From contig NZ_VOOR01000005.1 of assembly GCF_007993045.1 (NCBI RefSeq), positions 62,001-126,000 of the forward strand: 64,000 bases of DNA. Direction: 5' to 3'. The notes beneath the pieces were generated by a model, which was not told where the DNA came from, ran no database searches, and was given only the letters and a program-made list of their open reading frames with translations. Each line of letters starts with the position of its first letter. The first letter of the stretch is position 1. The translations under genes were made by a program, and so were the position numbers. Shown here one piece after another: positions 34,110 through 41,943 of this stretch. The stretch is from Phaeodactylibacter luteus (GTDB taxonomy: Bacteria > Bacteroidota > Bacteroidia > Chitinophagales > Saprospiraceae).

Positions 34110-34425
34110 GGGCGCAAACCAGGTTGCCCTTTTGGGCCTGCCCTGCTCAACACGGTGGGGGCTCCCCCTGCCCAACGGCAGGGGGCGCTATGCTACGGGG
34201 CTCGCTATCCGCTCGGCCCTATCGGGCTTAGAGCTTTTTGGGATTTTGCTTTTGGAGCGAACGCAGCCAAATTTTGCCCTGATCGAGGCGTTCTGAGGGA
34301 GCATAGCCTTAGCTACGTGACCGAAGAACAACGAAGAGTAGGACAAAATTTGGCAAGAGCAGCCCGAAGTGTAAAATCTCAAAAAGCTCTTAAACCCCTT
34401 CGCAGCGCTAGCCCGATCCCATCAC
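34110..34425 (-). repeat. R1 dispersed intergenic repeat, copy C, split by an insertion
   Basis: The gene-proximal end (GGGCGCAAACC at 34110, plus strand) and core (GCTCGCTATCCGCTCGGCCC) are followed by the palindromic element at 34231-34389, after which R1 resumes with CCCCTTCGCAGCGCTAGCCC. The short sequence TTA flanks the insertion on both sides (34228-34230 and 34390-34392). R1 ends 15 bp from the start codon of the 2204-aa protein gene. Confidence 0.8.
34231..34389 (-). ncRNA. palindromic structured element, copy 2, inserted in R1
   Basis: A 159-bp palindrome: outer arms GAGCTTTTTGGGATTTTGC and (complement) GAGCTTTTTGAGATTTTAC, inner arms CCAAATTTTGCCCT and CCAAATTTTGTCCT. On the minus strand the core reads CCTACTCTTCGTT, then hairpin CGTAGC-TAAG-GCTATG, then AGAAC and CGCCTCGATCAG, matching copy 1 (CCTACTCTTCGTT ... 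GAAC ... CGCCTTGATTAG). The arms of the two copies are unrelated in sequence but pair in each. No ORF is inside. Confidence 0.55.
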
Positions 34426-34536
34426 CATGCCATCTAAGGCATGAGTTGATTTACGCCCGGGTTTAGTTCTACACCAAACCTCCCAAATTCAGCTTCAACC
34501 GCCAACGCATCCTCACCAACCCCCTATCTTTCCCCG

Positions 34537-35310
34537 TCAATCCGCCCGCAAATTGGGCAGCCCGCTCAAAAACGGCTCCCGCCACTTGTCGCTCAGCGGT
34601 ATCTCCTGTGTGCCTTCCCGGTAACGGACCATCACGCGGCCGCGGTGGTAGGCCACTACATGACGGGTATTGACGGCCCAGGAGCGGTGGGTGCGCAGGA
34701 GAGAAGGATGAGGCACCTGCTCCAGAAAACTCTTCAGCCGGATAGAAAAGGCAATAGCTTTGGCATCGGTCACAATCTTCACAGCGTGCTCTTTGGCTTC
34801 TATCCAGCGGATGTCGGCCACTTCCACGCGCACATGCCGGTAGCCCTGCCGGACGAAGAAAAAGTCTTTATCAGCATACAGTGCGCAGCCGCCACCCACT
34901 GCTGCGGGAGGGGCAGGGGCTATATTCTGGCTGCTGTAAAACCCGGCAAGCGCCATATCCAGGTTGATCAACAGCTGCTCGATCGGGGCTGATTTGAGGA
35001 CGTAGTACATAGCTGGCGCTCGCTTCGCCCGCTCCAGAAACTCCCGCCGGGTGTAGCTCGTGAGAAAGAGGATGGGCAGGGGGGAGATTTGGTTCAAGGC
35101 AATAGACAGCTCAATGCCATCAAGCGGGCTGCCTTTCAGCTCAATGTCGAGCAGGGCGATATCGGGCTGTTCCTTCCGGAAAAGTGCCAAGGCTTGATCG
35201 CTGTCTGTGGCATGGCCAGCTATGCGGTAGCCGTACTGCTCCAGCTCTTCTTTGAGGTTGTCGGCAATGAATAGGTCATCCTCTACCAATAATAGACGTA
35301 CCGGCTGCAT
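34537..35310 (-). CDS. LytTR response regulator (pair 1)
   Basis: 257 aa. Receiver domain 1-120 with the acidic pocket VEDD near residue 9 and the phospho-acceptor Asp in IALLDIELKGSPLDGIEL; switch residues in FLTSYTRREFLERAK and VLKSAP. C-terminal LytTR DNA-binding domain ~150-250 (IRWIEAKEHAVKIVTDAKAI, then PHPSLLRTHRSWAVNTRHVVAY). It starts 12 bp after the TPR kinase of pair 1 and should be phosphorylated by it. It is a close paralogue of the regulator at 37802-38569. Confidence 0.93.
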   Translation of the reverse strand: MQPVRLLLVEDDLFIADNLKEELEQYGYRIAGHATDSDQALALFRKEQPDIALLDIELKGSPLDGIELSIALNQISPLPILFLTSYTRREFLERAKRAPAMYYVLKSAPIEQLLINLDMALAGFYSSQNIAPAPPAAVGGGCALYADKDFFFVRQGYRHVRVEVADIRWIEAKEHAVKIVTDAKAIAFSIRLKSFLEQVPHPSLLRTHRSWAVNTRHVVAYHRGRVMVRYREGTQEIPLSDKWREPFLSGLPNLRAD

Positions 35311-35322
35311 TGTACTACCCGT

Positions 35323-37242
35323 TTAAGCGGCTTTCAAATCCAGCTCACACTCCACACGGGTGCCCTCGTTGTTGGAGAAGGCAATGTGGCCGTTAAGCTG
35401 TTTGACTAAATTATGGATCAGGTACAGCCCCATCGACTGTTTGGTGTCCACCTGAAAGTCTGCGGGCAGCCCGCTGCCGTTATCGGTATAGATGAGGCGG
35501 TAGCGGTTATCGGGCTGCGGCTCCAAGCGAACGTCAATCTGAGGGGCAGCCTGTCCGGCAAAGGCATGCTTACAGGAATTTGTCGCCAGCTCGTTGACGA
35601 TGAGCCCGATGCGCATAGCGGCTTCCCCATCCACCCGTTCGGATTCCGGTGCGTGCAGGTGGATGCGCAGGGGCTTGTCCGGGCTGCCAAAGCTGCGCTG
35701 CAGGGCGGTAGTGATCTCTTCCAGATACGCATGTATGCCCACTGTTTTTTGCCCTTCCCCATCGTGGTGGAGGCGGCTCTGCAAAACGGACATGGCCCGC
35801 AGGCGGGCATCGGCTTCCCGGACGGCCTGCTGCGCTTCGGGCTGCTCCTTCAAGCGGCGGACCTGCAGGCTCATCAGGCTGTTTGCAAAAACGAGGTTGT
35901 TCATCATGCGGTGGCGCTGCTCGCGGTGCAGGAGCTCAATCTCAGATTTTTGCGCCTGTATACGCTGCCGTTGCCGGTATAGGAAAAGAGACAGCCCGCT
36001 CAAAGCAAGCACGCCGAGCCCCAGCCCGCCCAGGCCCATGCGCTGATTGCTGTTGATCTGAGCCTGTAGCTCGTTCTCGCGCAGCAGGGCTTGGTTTTTG
36101 AGCTCTTTCTGCTGGGTTTGGTACTTCGCTTCAATCTCCGATATGGCCTCAAGTTTTTCCATAGACTCAATGCTGTCCTTGTAAATTTGCTTCAGCTTCA
36201 AGAAAGCCAGCGCATGCTCCCAGTCTTGCTCCGCCTCATAAATTTTGGCTTTCATCTCGTAGATCACTGCTTGCTCCGTCAGGTTGGAAGGGGAGACCTG
36301 CTCCTCTGCCAAATCCAGGAATTCCCGCGCCCGGCCTAGGTCGCCCGATCGGTAATACAGCTTGACAAAGTTGTTCCAGACCAGCAAAAAACTCCTTTTC
36401 AGCCCCCGCTGCTTGCAGATTGCAGCTGCTTGTGCCAGTGCGCCTTCTGCCAAGGAGTAACGCTCCAGGTTCATGTAAGCAATCCCTAAGTTCAGGTAGG
36501 TGAGCTCCGGCTCATTGGCATAATCAATCAGCCCTTCGCTCTTCAGCAAAAAATCCAGCGCCTCTGAATATTTCCCTTGCTTCATATTCAGTATGCCCAA
36601 ACTGGAAAAAACTACGCCATGAACGACTGGGTTTTCGGTCATTCCAAGCAGCTCCTCATAACTCTGCTCCGCCCTTTCATAATTCTCCAGCCTGGTCAGC
36701 AAATTGGCCTGATTGTACTTGGCCGCCAGCTGATTCCGCTGATCGCCGCTGCGGTCAAAATAGGCGGCTGCAGTATTAAAATGCTCGGCTGCACTTACAA
36801 ATTCGCTTTTATCCCGGTAGGCAAACCCCAAATATTGGTACAGGCTTCCGATGTGGCCCAAATAGGATGCCTCCTCGCTCTTCCCCTCAAACCGGGCGAT
36901 CGATGACTCCAATAGGGAGGCACAGCTATCCAGCTCGTTGGCGGCCAGCAGCCCGTTAGCATAAACCACAATGGCCTGCATTTCAACCTTGCCTTTATCA
37001 CCTAAGGCTCGCGCATGGGGCAGCACCCTGCGGATAAACGCTAAAGATTGATCGTTATCTACCCTCAATAGCGTATCCGCATAAGAGATCAGGTCCTGTA
37101 CCTCCGCTTCCGTCAACGTGCCGTACGCTTTTTCGGCTGCCCCTTCGGCAAGCTGCCTTAAGCTGTCCAGGCTTTGCCCGTTCAGCCCATTGCCAAGCAG
37201 GAAAAAAAACAATACAAGATAGAATTGAAAGGAGCTGAGCAT
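35323..37242 (-). CDS. TPR-containing histidine kinase (pair 1)
   Basis: 639 aa from the ATG at 37242; an in-frame ATG nine codons upstream is possible but the nearer one gives a cleaner signal (LSSFQFYLVLFFFLLGNGLNGQS). Periplasmic TPR repeats ~60-380 (YLGFAYRDKSEFVSAAEHFNTAAAYF begins one), a coiled linker, a single membrane helix ~405-422 (GGLGLGVLALSGLSLFLY), a HisKA_2-like dimerisation domain with the His in EQRHRMMNNLVFANSLM, and HATPase_c (NELATNSCKHAF, TDNGSGLPADF, SMGLYLIHNL). This is the standard Bacteroidota TPR kinase that works with LytTR regulators. The signal is unknown. Confidence 0.9.
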   Translation of the reverse strand: MLSSFQFYLVLFFFLLGNGLNGQSLDSLRQLAEGAAEKAYGTLTEAEVQDLISYADTLLRVDNDQSLAFIRRVLPHARALGDKGKVEMQAIVVYANGLLAANELDSCASLLESSIARFEGKSEEASYLGHIGSLYQYLGFAYRDKSEFVSAAEHFNTAAAYFDRSGDQRNQLAAKYNQANLLTRLENYERAEQSYEELLGMTENPVVHGVVFSSLGILNMKQGKYSEALDFLLKSEGLIDYANEPELTYLNLGIAYMNLERYSLAEGALAQAAAICKQRGLKRSFLLVWNNFVKLYYRSGDLGRAREFLDLAEEQVSPSNLTEQAVIYEMKAKIYEAEQDWEHALAFLKLKQIYKDSIESMEKLEAISEIEAKYQTQQKELKNQALLRENELQAQINSNQRMGLGGLGLGVLALSGLSLFLYRQRQRIQAQKSEIELLHREQRHRMMNNLVFANSLMSLQVRRLKEQPEAQQAVREADARLRAMSVLQSRLHHDGEGQKTVGIHAYLEEITTALQRSFGSPDKPLRIHLHAPESERVDGEAAMRIGLIVNELATNSCKHAFAGQAAPQIDVRLEPQPDNRYRLIYTDNGSGLPADFQVDTKQSMGLYLIHNLVKQLNGHIAFSNNEGTRVECELDLKAA

Positions 37243-37398
37243 GTTTGGTGTTTTTTTCGTTTTGCACAAAAGCAGGCTTCAATACTGCAAATGAGGCCTC
37301 AAGGCATAGGCTGTACCGCTGCCTGAGGCATATGGCAGGCTCGGCCCCGAAACCGGCACGACGCCAGGTACTTCAGCCGGTTGGTTTTGGCGGTCGTG

Positions 37399-37625
37399 AA
37401 CCAAACTGTCGCAGGTGTTTAGCCTGGCAATGGCCTAGCGCTGCGAAGGGGTGGCCGAAGGCCAGACCCGACGCCTGCAGGGCGTGGGGCCGAGCGGATA
37501 GCGAGCCCCGTAGCATAGCGGCACCTGCCATCGGGCAGGGGCAGGCCCCTATCCTTTCGGAGGGGGCAGGCCCATCACGCGAAGCAGGCTGGGCAGGCAA
37601 AAAAACGACAATCTGGTTTGCGCCC
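37399..37625 (+). repeat. R1 dispersed intergenic repeat, copy D (long form)
   Basis: It runs from AACCAAACTGTCGCAGGTG to AATCTGGTTTGCGCCC. Compared with copies A, B and F, the small GCCC-GATA-GGGC hairpin is replaced by a longer one around 37455-37485 (GACGCCTGCAGGGCGT), and an extra block CATCACGCGAAGCAGGCTGG sits near the end. The same long form is found in copy E. It lies between kinase/regulator pairs 1 and 2. Confidence 0.85.
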
Positions 37626-37801
37626 GTTTTGGTGTTAGCTTATAAAACTATTCTTGATTGCTGCGTGAGAAGCCTGCACGGCTCCGCATTCAGCCCGGGA
37701 TAAAATGGGATATTCCTAAAAATAACAATTATTCGCTTTTTCGCGGCCCATTGAGAAAGTGGGGCTGACAAAAGCCGTGTTATCAACATCCTGTTGGCCA
37801 C
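37626..37801. other. intergenic gap between the two kinase pairs, AT-rich
   Basis: Downstream of the regulator of pair 2. It contains an AT-rich stretch (about 37700-37745) but no terminator with T-run and no small gene that I can support. Confidence 0.3.
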
Positions 37802-38569
37802 TTAATCAGCCTTCAAGCCTGGCACCATCGACAAAAATGCAGCCCTGTAGCCCTCGCTGAGGGGGATGGCCTCTGCCCCTTGCCGGAAACGGACTTCCAC
37901 CTGCCCCCGGTTGTAGCCCGTCACATGCCTGATGTTGGCTACCCACGAACGGTGGGTGCGCACAAGGTCCGGGTGGGGCACCTGCTCCAGGAAGCTCTTT
38001 AGCTTGACCGAAAAAGTGAACGCTTTCTCGTCAGTCACAATCCGTACTAAGCTGCCCATCGACTCCACCCAGCGGATGTCCGCTATCTCTATCCGCAGAT
38101 GACGGTGCCCTTGTTTGACAAAAAAGTACTCCTGTGCTGTATACAATGGGCAGGGAGGCGAAGGCTTGAGCGGGGCCTCTACCGGGCGGCGGTTGTAGAA
38201 GGCCGCAAAAGCCGTGTCCAATGCGATGAGCAGCTGCTCCGGCGGGGCAGATTTGAGCAAGTAGTGTACCATAGGCGCCTGCTTGGCACGCTCCACAAAC
38301 CGGCGCTCATCGTAGCTTGTAAGGAACAAAATCGGCAAAGGTGAGGAACGGTACAAGGCGTTCGATAGCTCAATGCCATCGAGCGGGCTGCCTTTCAGCT
38401 CAATATCGAGCAGGGCAATATCTGGCCTGCTTTCGTAGAAGAGCCGCAGGGCAGCATCGCTATCGCTTGCCGGGCCAATGACTTCATAGCCCTGCCGCTG
38501 CAAGCGCTCTTCCAAACTGGCCGCGATGATGAGGTCGTCCTCAACAACAAGTACTTTAACGGGTTTCAT
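37802..38569 (-). CDS. LytTR response regulator (pair 2)
   Basis: 256 aa from the ATG at 38569 (MKPVKVLVVEDDLIIA); upstream in-frame codons overlap the kinase gene and are not used by the paralogue. Receiver ~1-120 with Asp in IALLDIELKGSPLDGIELS, and LytTR domain ~150-250 (IRWVESMGSLVRIVTDEKAF, then PHPDLVRTHRSWVANIRHVTGY). Long stretches agree with the pair 1 regulator (for example SPLPILFLTSY, ERAKQAP/ERAKRAP, LLKSAPPEQLLI), so the two arose by duplication. It lies 80 bp after the kinase of pair 2. Confidence 0.93.
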   Translation of the reverse strand: MKPVKVLVVEDDLIIAASLEERLQRQGYEVIGPASDSDAALRLFYESRPDIALLDIELKGSPLDGIELSNALYRSSPLPILFLTSYDERRFVERAKQAPMVHYLLKSAPPEQLLIALDTAFAAFYNRRPVEAPLKPSPPCPLYTAQEYFFVKQGHRHLRIEIADIRWVESMGSLVRIVTDEKAFTFSVKLKSFLEQVPHPDLVRTHRSWVANIRHVTGYNRGQVEVRFRQGAEAIPLSEGYRAAFLSMVPGLKAD

Positions 38570-38649
38570 GGTTTTCTGGAGTTGTACTATAGCAATGGCA
38601 AAGTGGAGGCTTTTGGTTCCCGCCTTAGCGCCCTTACGGGCAAAAAAAA

Positions 38650-40659
38650 TCACATCTGCAACTGGCAGGCGACCCGCATACCCGCCCCGCTGGAAACCGA
38701 CAACTGCCCCTTGAGCTGCTGTACCAGACTGCGGATGAGCAAAAAGCCCGTCGAGCGCCTGTCGCTGATCTCAAAATCTGCGGGCAGCCCTGTACCGTTG
38801 TCGGTGTACAACAGCTGATAAGCCCCCGGGGCCTCTGCCTTCAGCTGCACTGTGATGCGTGGGGCCGGCTGCCCCGCAAATGCGTGCTTGCAGGAGTTCG
38901 TCGCCAGCTCGTTGATGATAAGCCCAATGCGCACCGCTGCATCGCCGTCTACCTTATCGTCCGGGCATTCCAGACTGATAGCAAGGGGCAGCTCTGCACT
39001 GCCGAAGCTCTGCTCTATGGCTTCGACAATCTCCGCCAGATAGCTGCGAAGCCCTACATCTGCCTGAGCGCCCCCTTCGTGGAGCTTCCGGTACAATACA
39101 GACATCGCATGTAGGCGGGACTCTGCTTCCCTCAGCGCCTGCCGGGCTTCGGGCTGCCCTTCCAAGCGGTTCACCTGAAGGCTCATCAGGCTGTTGGTGA
39201 AAGCCAGGTTGTTCATAGTACGGTGGTACTGCTCGCGGTTCAGCAGTTCGATCTGATCTTTTTGTGCCTGTACCCGCTGCCGCTGCTGGTACAGGATGTA
39301 AGCCAGCCCGCCCAGCAGGCACACCCCCAGCCCTAGCCCCCAAAGCCCTAGCTGCTGATTGTGGTTGATGGTGGCCTGCAATTTGTTTTCCCGCTGTAGC
39401 GCCTGGTTTTCCAACTCCTTTTTCTCTGTCTCATACTGGGCAAAAGCCTCTTTCAGCTTTTCATCCGAAGCCGCTTCCAGCTCCATTTTACGGAGGCGGT
39501 TGTAATCCTCGAACAGTGCAGAGGCTTCTGGCCCAGCCTTGGCCAGCTGCAAGCGGAGCCCCAGCCGGGCTACACTGCTCTGGAAATCTGAATTTTGCAG
39601 CTGTTCATTGGCAGCTAGCAACCCTTTGGCCTGCTCCAGCAGCCGGGCTGCGCGCTCGGTGTCCCCGAGCTGGAAAAAGGCTTCGCCCTCGGCCAGAGCG
39701 AATAAAAAGGCGTTCTTAGGATCTGGCAAACCGCTTTCCGAACAAGCCCGGCCTTCGCGGGCAGCAGCCAACATGCCTTCAGGATCTCTTTCAAGAGATG
39801 CCAGCTCAATTCTGCAATAATGATAAGTAATGCAATCGACCACCTCCAGCCGGCCCAGCCCCGCTACTTGCGCAAGGTAGTGGCGGGCAGAATCCAGCTC
39901 CACTAAGTCCAGAAAGCTGCCAGCCAGGTTCAGCAGCAACAGGGGGCGCTCGTGGGGCATCGTGTGTGTATTGGACACAGCCTGCCTGCCATACTCCACC
40001 GCCAATGCCGGATTGCTCAGCCTGCCCAGGAAAATACCCAGGGTATTGGCAGCTCCCCCCCTCAATCCAGGGGCAATGTCTAAAAAGGGCGTGCGCAATA
40101 AGGCCAACAAGGCTTCTATTGCTTGCCGGTAGTCTTCCTGATCGCCATAAATGCGGCCTTTGTAATACTGATGGAAAAGCCACGCATTTTGGTCTGCTTG
40201 ATGAGCCGTATCCAGTGCAGCCTGACAGTCTGCTACGTATGCCATGGCATCTGGGGATTTCATCTGCACCAGCACTGAAGCAAGGTTGATCTGCAGCTCC
40301 AACAGGTCGTAGCGGCTGCCTGCCGTTTTCCGGATCGCTTCCACCTGTTCCATGTATTCCCTAGCCTTTTCCAGCTCGCCCTTGCCCTGATGTACCCAGG
40401 CTTTTACCATGAGGTGGTAGCTGTACCCTTTCGGGAAATACTGCGCTACATCAGGCACGCCCAGCACCTGCGTGATGTAATAGTCTGCACTGTCGAGGTT
40501 GTGGTAAACGTAATAGCTCGCCAGCCCCAGATTGGCCATCGCTTCCTCTCCCGTATCCTCTGCTGTAGCCAGTGCGCGCTGTAGGCTGTCCAGATTGCCC
40601 TGTGACTGTGCGCCAGCCGCCAATATGACAAACAGGGCTACTAATCCTGCTCTTTTCAT
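38650..40659 (-). CDS. TPR-containing histidine kinase (pair 2)
   Basis: 669 aa. Signal peptide (MKRAGLVALFVILAAGAQSQG), TPR-like repeats ~25-390, coiled linker (EKKELENQALQRENKLQATINHNQQ region), membrane helix ~435-455, HisKA_2-like domain with the His in EQYHRTMNNLAFTNSLM, and HATPase_c (NELATNSCKHAF, TDNGTGLPADF, STGFLLIRSLVQQLKG). The catalytic half is closely similar to the pair 1 kinase, whereas the TPR sensor half is diverged. This suggests the duplication kept signalling output but changed input. Confidence 0.9.
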   Translation of the reverse strand: MKRAGLVALFVILAAGAQSQGNLDSLQRALATAEDTGEEAMANLGLASYYVYHNLDSADYYITQVLGVPDVAQYFPKGYSYHLMVKAWVHQGKGELEKAREYMEQVEAIRKTAGSRYDLLELQINLASVLVQMKSPDAMAYVADCQAALDTAHQADQNAWLFHQYYKGRIYGDQEDYRQAIEALLALLRTPFLDIAPGLRGGAANTLGIFLGRLSNPALAVEYGRQAVSNTHTMPHERPLLLLNLAGSFLDLVELDSARHYLAQVAGLGRLEVVDCITYHYCRIELASLERDPEGMLAAAREGRACSESGLPDPKNAFLFALAEGEAFFQLGDTERAARLLEQAKGLLAANEQLQNSDFQSSVARLGLRLQLAKAGPEASALFEDYNRLRKMELEAASDEKLKEAFAQYETEKKELENQALQRENKLQATINHNQQLGLWGLGLGVCLLGGLAYILYQQRQRVQAQKDQIELLNREQYHRTMNNLAFTNSLMSLQVNRLEGQPEARQALREAESRLHAMSVLYRKLHEGGAQADVGLRSYLAEIVEAIEQSFGSAELPLAISLECPDDKVDGDAAVRIGLIINELATNSCKHAFAGQPAPRITVQLKAEAPGAYQLLYTDNGTGLPADFEISDRRSTGFLLIRSLVQQLKGQLSVSSGAGMRVACQLQM

Positions 40660-40749
40660 AACTGTGGTTTTCCATTTTGCTAATCCTCAACAAATTAAGA
40701 AAAATAGTGTACAACCACAATGTAATGCGACAAGACAAATGTTGCAAAA

Positions 40750-41943
40750 CTACAGCAGCGCAGCAAGTGCTGGCCTGACGTAAGCAAGCGGGATGTGCTC
40801 TTGCTCCAGCCGTATTTGATGCTCGTTGAGGTGATGGAAGAAAGCCAGCTCTGTTGCTGTGAGGCCTGGCAGGCTCGCAGCTGTGCTTTTGGGGGCGTCG
40901 TGCCTGCTGAATGCCGCAAAGGCATTGAGTGTTTGCACGTCCATTAGGAAAGGCTGTACGTGCGGGTGGTAAGCCCGCAATTGGGAGAGGATCTGCAGCC
41001 CGTGTGCGTCAATATCGCCCCAATAGAATAGCTCAATGCCTGACAGCCAGGCTACATCGGCCAGTGCCCCTATCCCGAATCCGCTGCCGAAGATGCCAAT
41101 TGTGCCCCTGGCCTGAGGGAGCGTCAGCAGGTTCATCAGGTTGGAGTAGTTGGTCTTATTCTCCAAAATGATGGCCCGGCGCACCGGCAGCTTCAGCTCG
41201 GCAAATGCGTCAAGCGGGAGGGCCAGGTCCTGCACTCCGCTGAAGTGCTGGCCAGCCATGGCTTTGTCCATCAGCCGCAGGCGTATCATGGGCTGCCGGT
41301 ACTTCAGCCCATAGCGCTGCTCAAAGTGGCGTACCCCACGAAATGAGCTGTCGATGCGAGAGCTGGGCAACACTTCGTCCAATAGGCTCATGAGCAGCCG
41401 TTTGTGGCTTTCAATAAACTTGGTGGGGATGTCAAGGGGCAATTCCCGGATGTAGTACCGCCCAGGCTCGTGCCCTTCCATGAAATAACGGGCCACTTTT
41501 AACAAGTAGCTCCATTGGGTGTGGTGGCGTTCCACATCAAGGGGGTTGGCTTTGCACCAATCTTGCAGCTCGGGGATTGCTCCGGAAATCATAGCCGCAT
41601 CTGCCATTACCTGAGCATAAACCTGCTCTCGTTTCAGCAGGTACAGATAATCTTCAAGGGTTTTCACATCAATGCTGCGGATGAAGCGGTTGCGCCCGAT
41701 GCTACGGTAGCCCCGCTCTTCCCAGCTCAGGCTCCAGCCCTTGGTTTTATTGGGCCGGCTGCGCTTCAGCCATTGCTCCTGAGCAGAGCGTACCTGTTCA
41801 AAGTTCTCTATCCACTCCTTGGGTTTGGGCTTGCCGATACGGCTCAGGGAGCGTGGGAAAAAATCTTCTTTCCCCAATCCGGCACTAAGCACCTGAGGCC
41901 ACCACTGCTCCAACTGCTGCAAGGCTGCTTTCTCGGCTATCAT
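40750..41943 (-). CDS. jetD: Wadjet nuclease subunit JetD (DUF3322-DUF2220)
   Basis: 397 aa. N-terminal DUF3322 part ~1-180 (KPKPKEWIENFEQVRSAQEQW region) and C-terminal DUF2220 toprim-like part ~190-397 with Glu261 in AIILENKTNY and Asp310/Asp312 in WGDIDAHGL. This is the Glu...DxD metal-binding set of a topoisomerase VI-like nuclease. In Wadjet systems JetD cuts circular plasmid DNA that the SMC-like JetABC complex has extruded. Its start overlaps the jetC stop by 4 bases (ATGA at 41940-41943). All key acidic residues are present, so it looks active. Last gene of the six-gene operon. Confidence 0.95.
   Translation of the reverse strand: MIAEKAALQQLEQWWPQVLSAGLGKEDFFPRSLSRIGKPKPKEWIENFEQVRSAQEQWLKRSRPNKTKGWSLSWEERGYRSIGRNRFIRSIDVKTLEDYLYLLKREQVYAQVMADAAMISGAIPELQDWCKANPLDVERHHTQWSYLLKVARYFMEGHEPGRYYIRELPLDIPTKFIESHKRLLMSLLDEVLPSSRIDSSFRGVRHFEQRYGLKYRQPMIRLRLMDKAMAGQHFSGVQDLALPLDAFAELKLPVRRAIILENKTNYSNLMNLLTLPQARGTIGIFGSGFGIGALADVAWLSGIELFYWGDIDAHGLQILSQLRAYHPHVQPFLMDVQTLNAFAAFSRHDAPKSTAASLPGLTATELAFFHHLNEHQIRLEQEHIPLAYVRPALAALL

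Noticed and set aside
34231-34389. Integron attC site
   Set aside because: The palindrome with variable arms resembles attC in principle, but the RYYYAAC/GTTRRRY core sites are not at the ends, there is no cassette array and no integrase is in the window.
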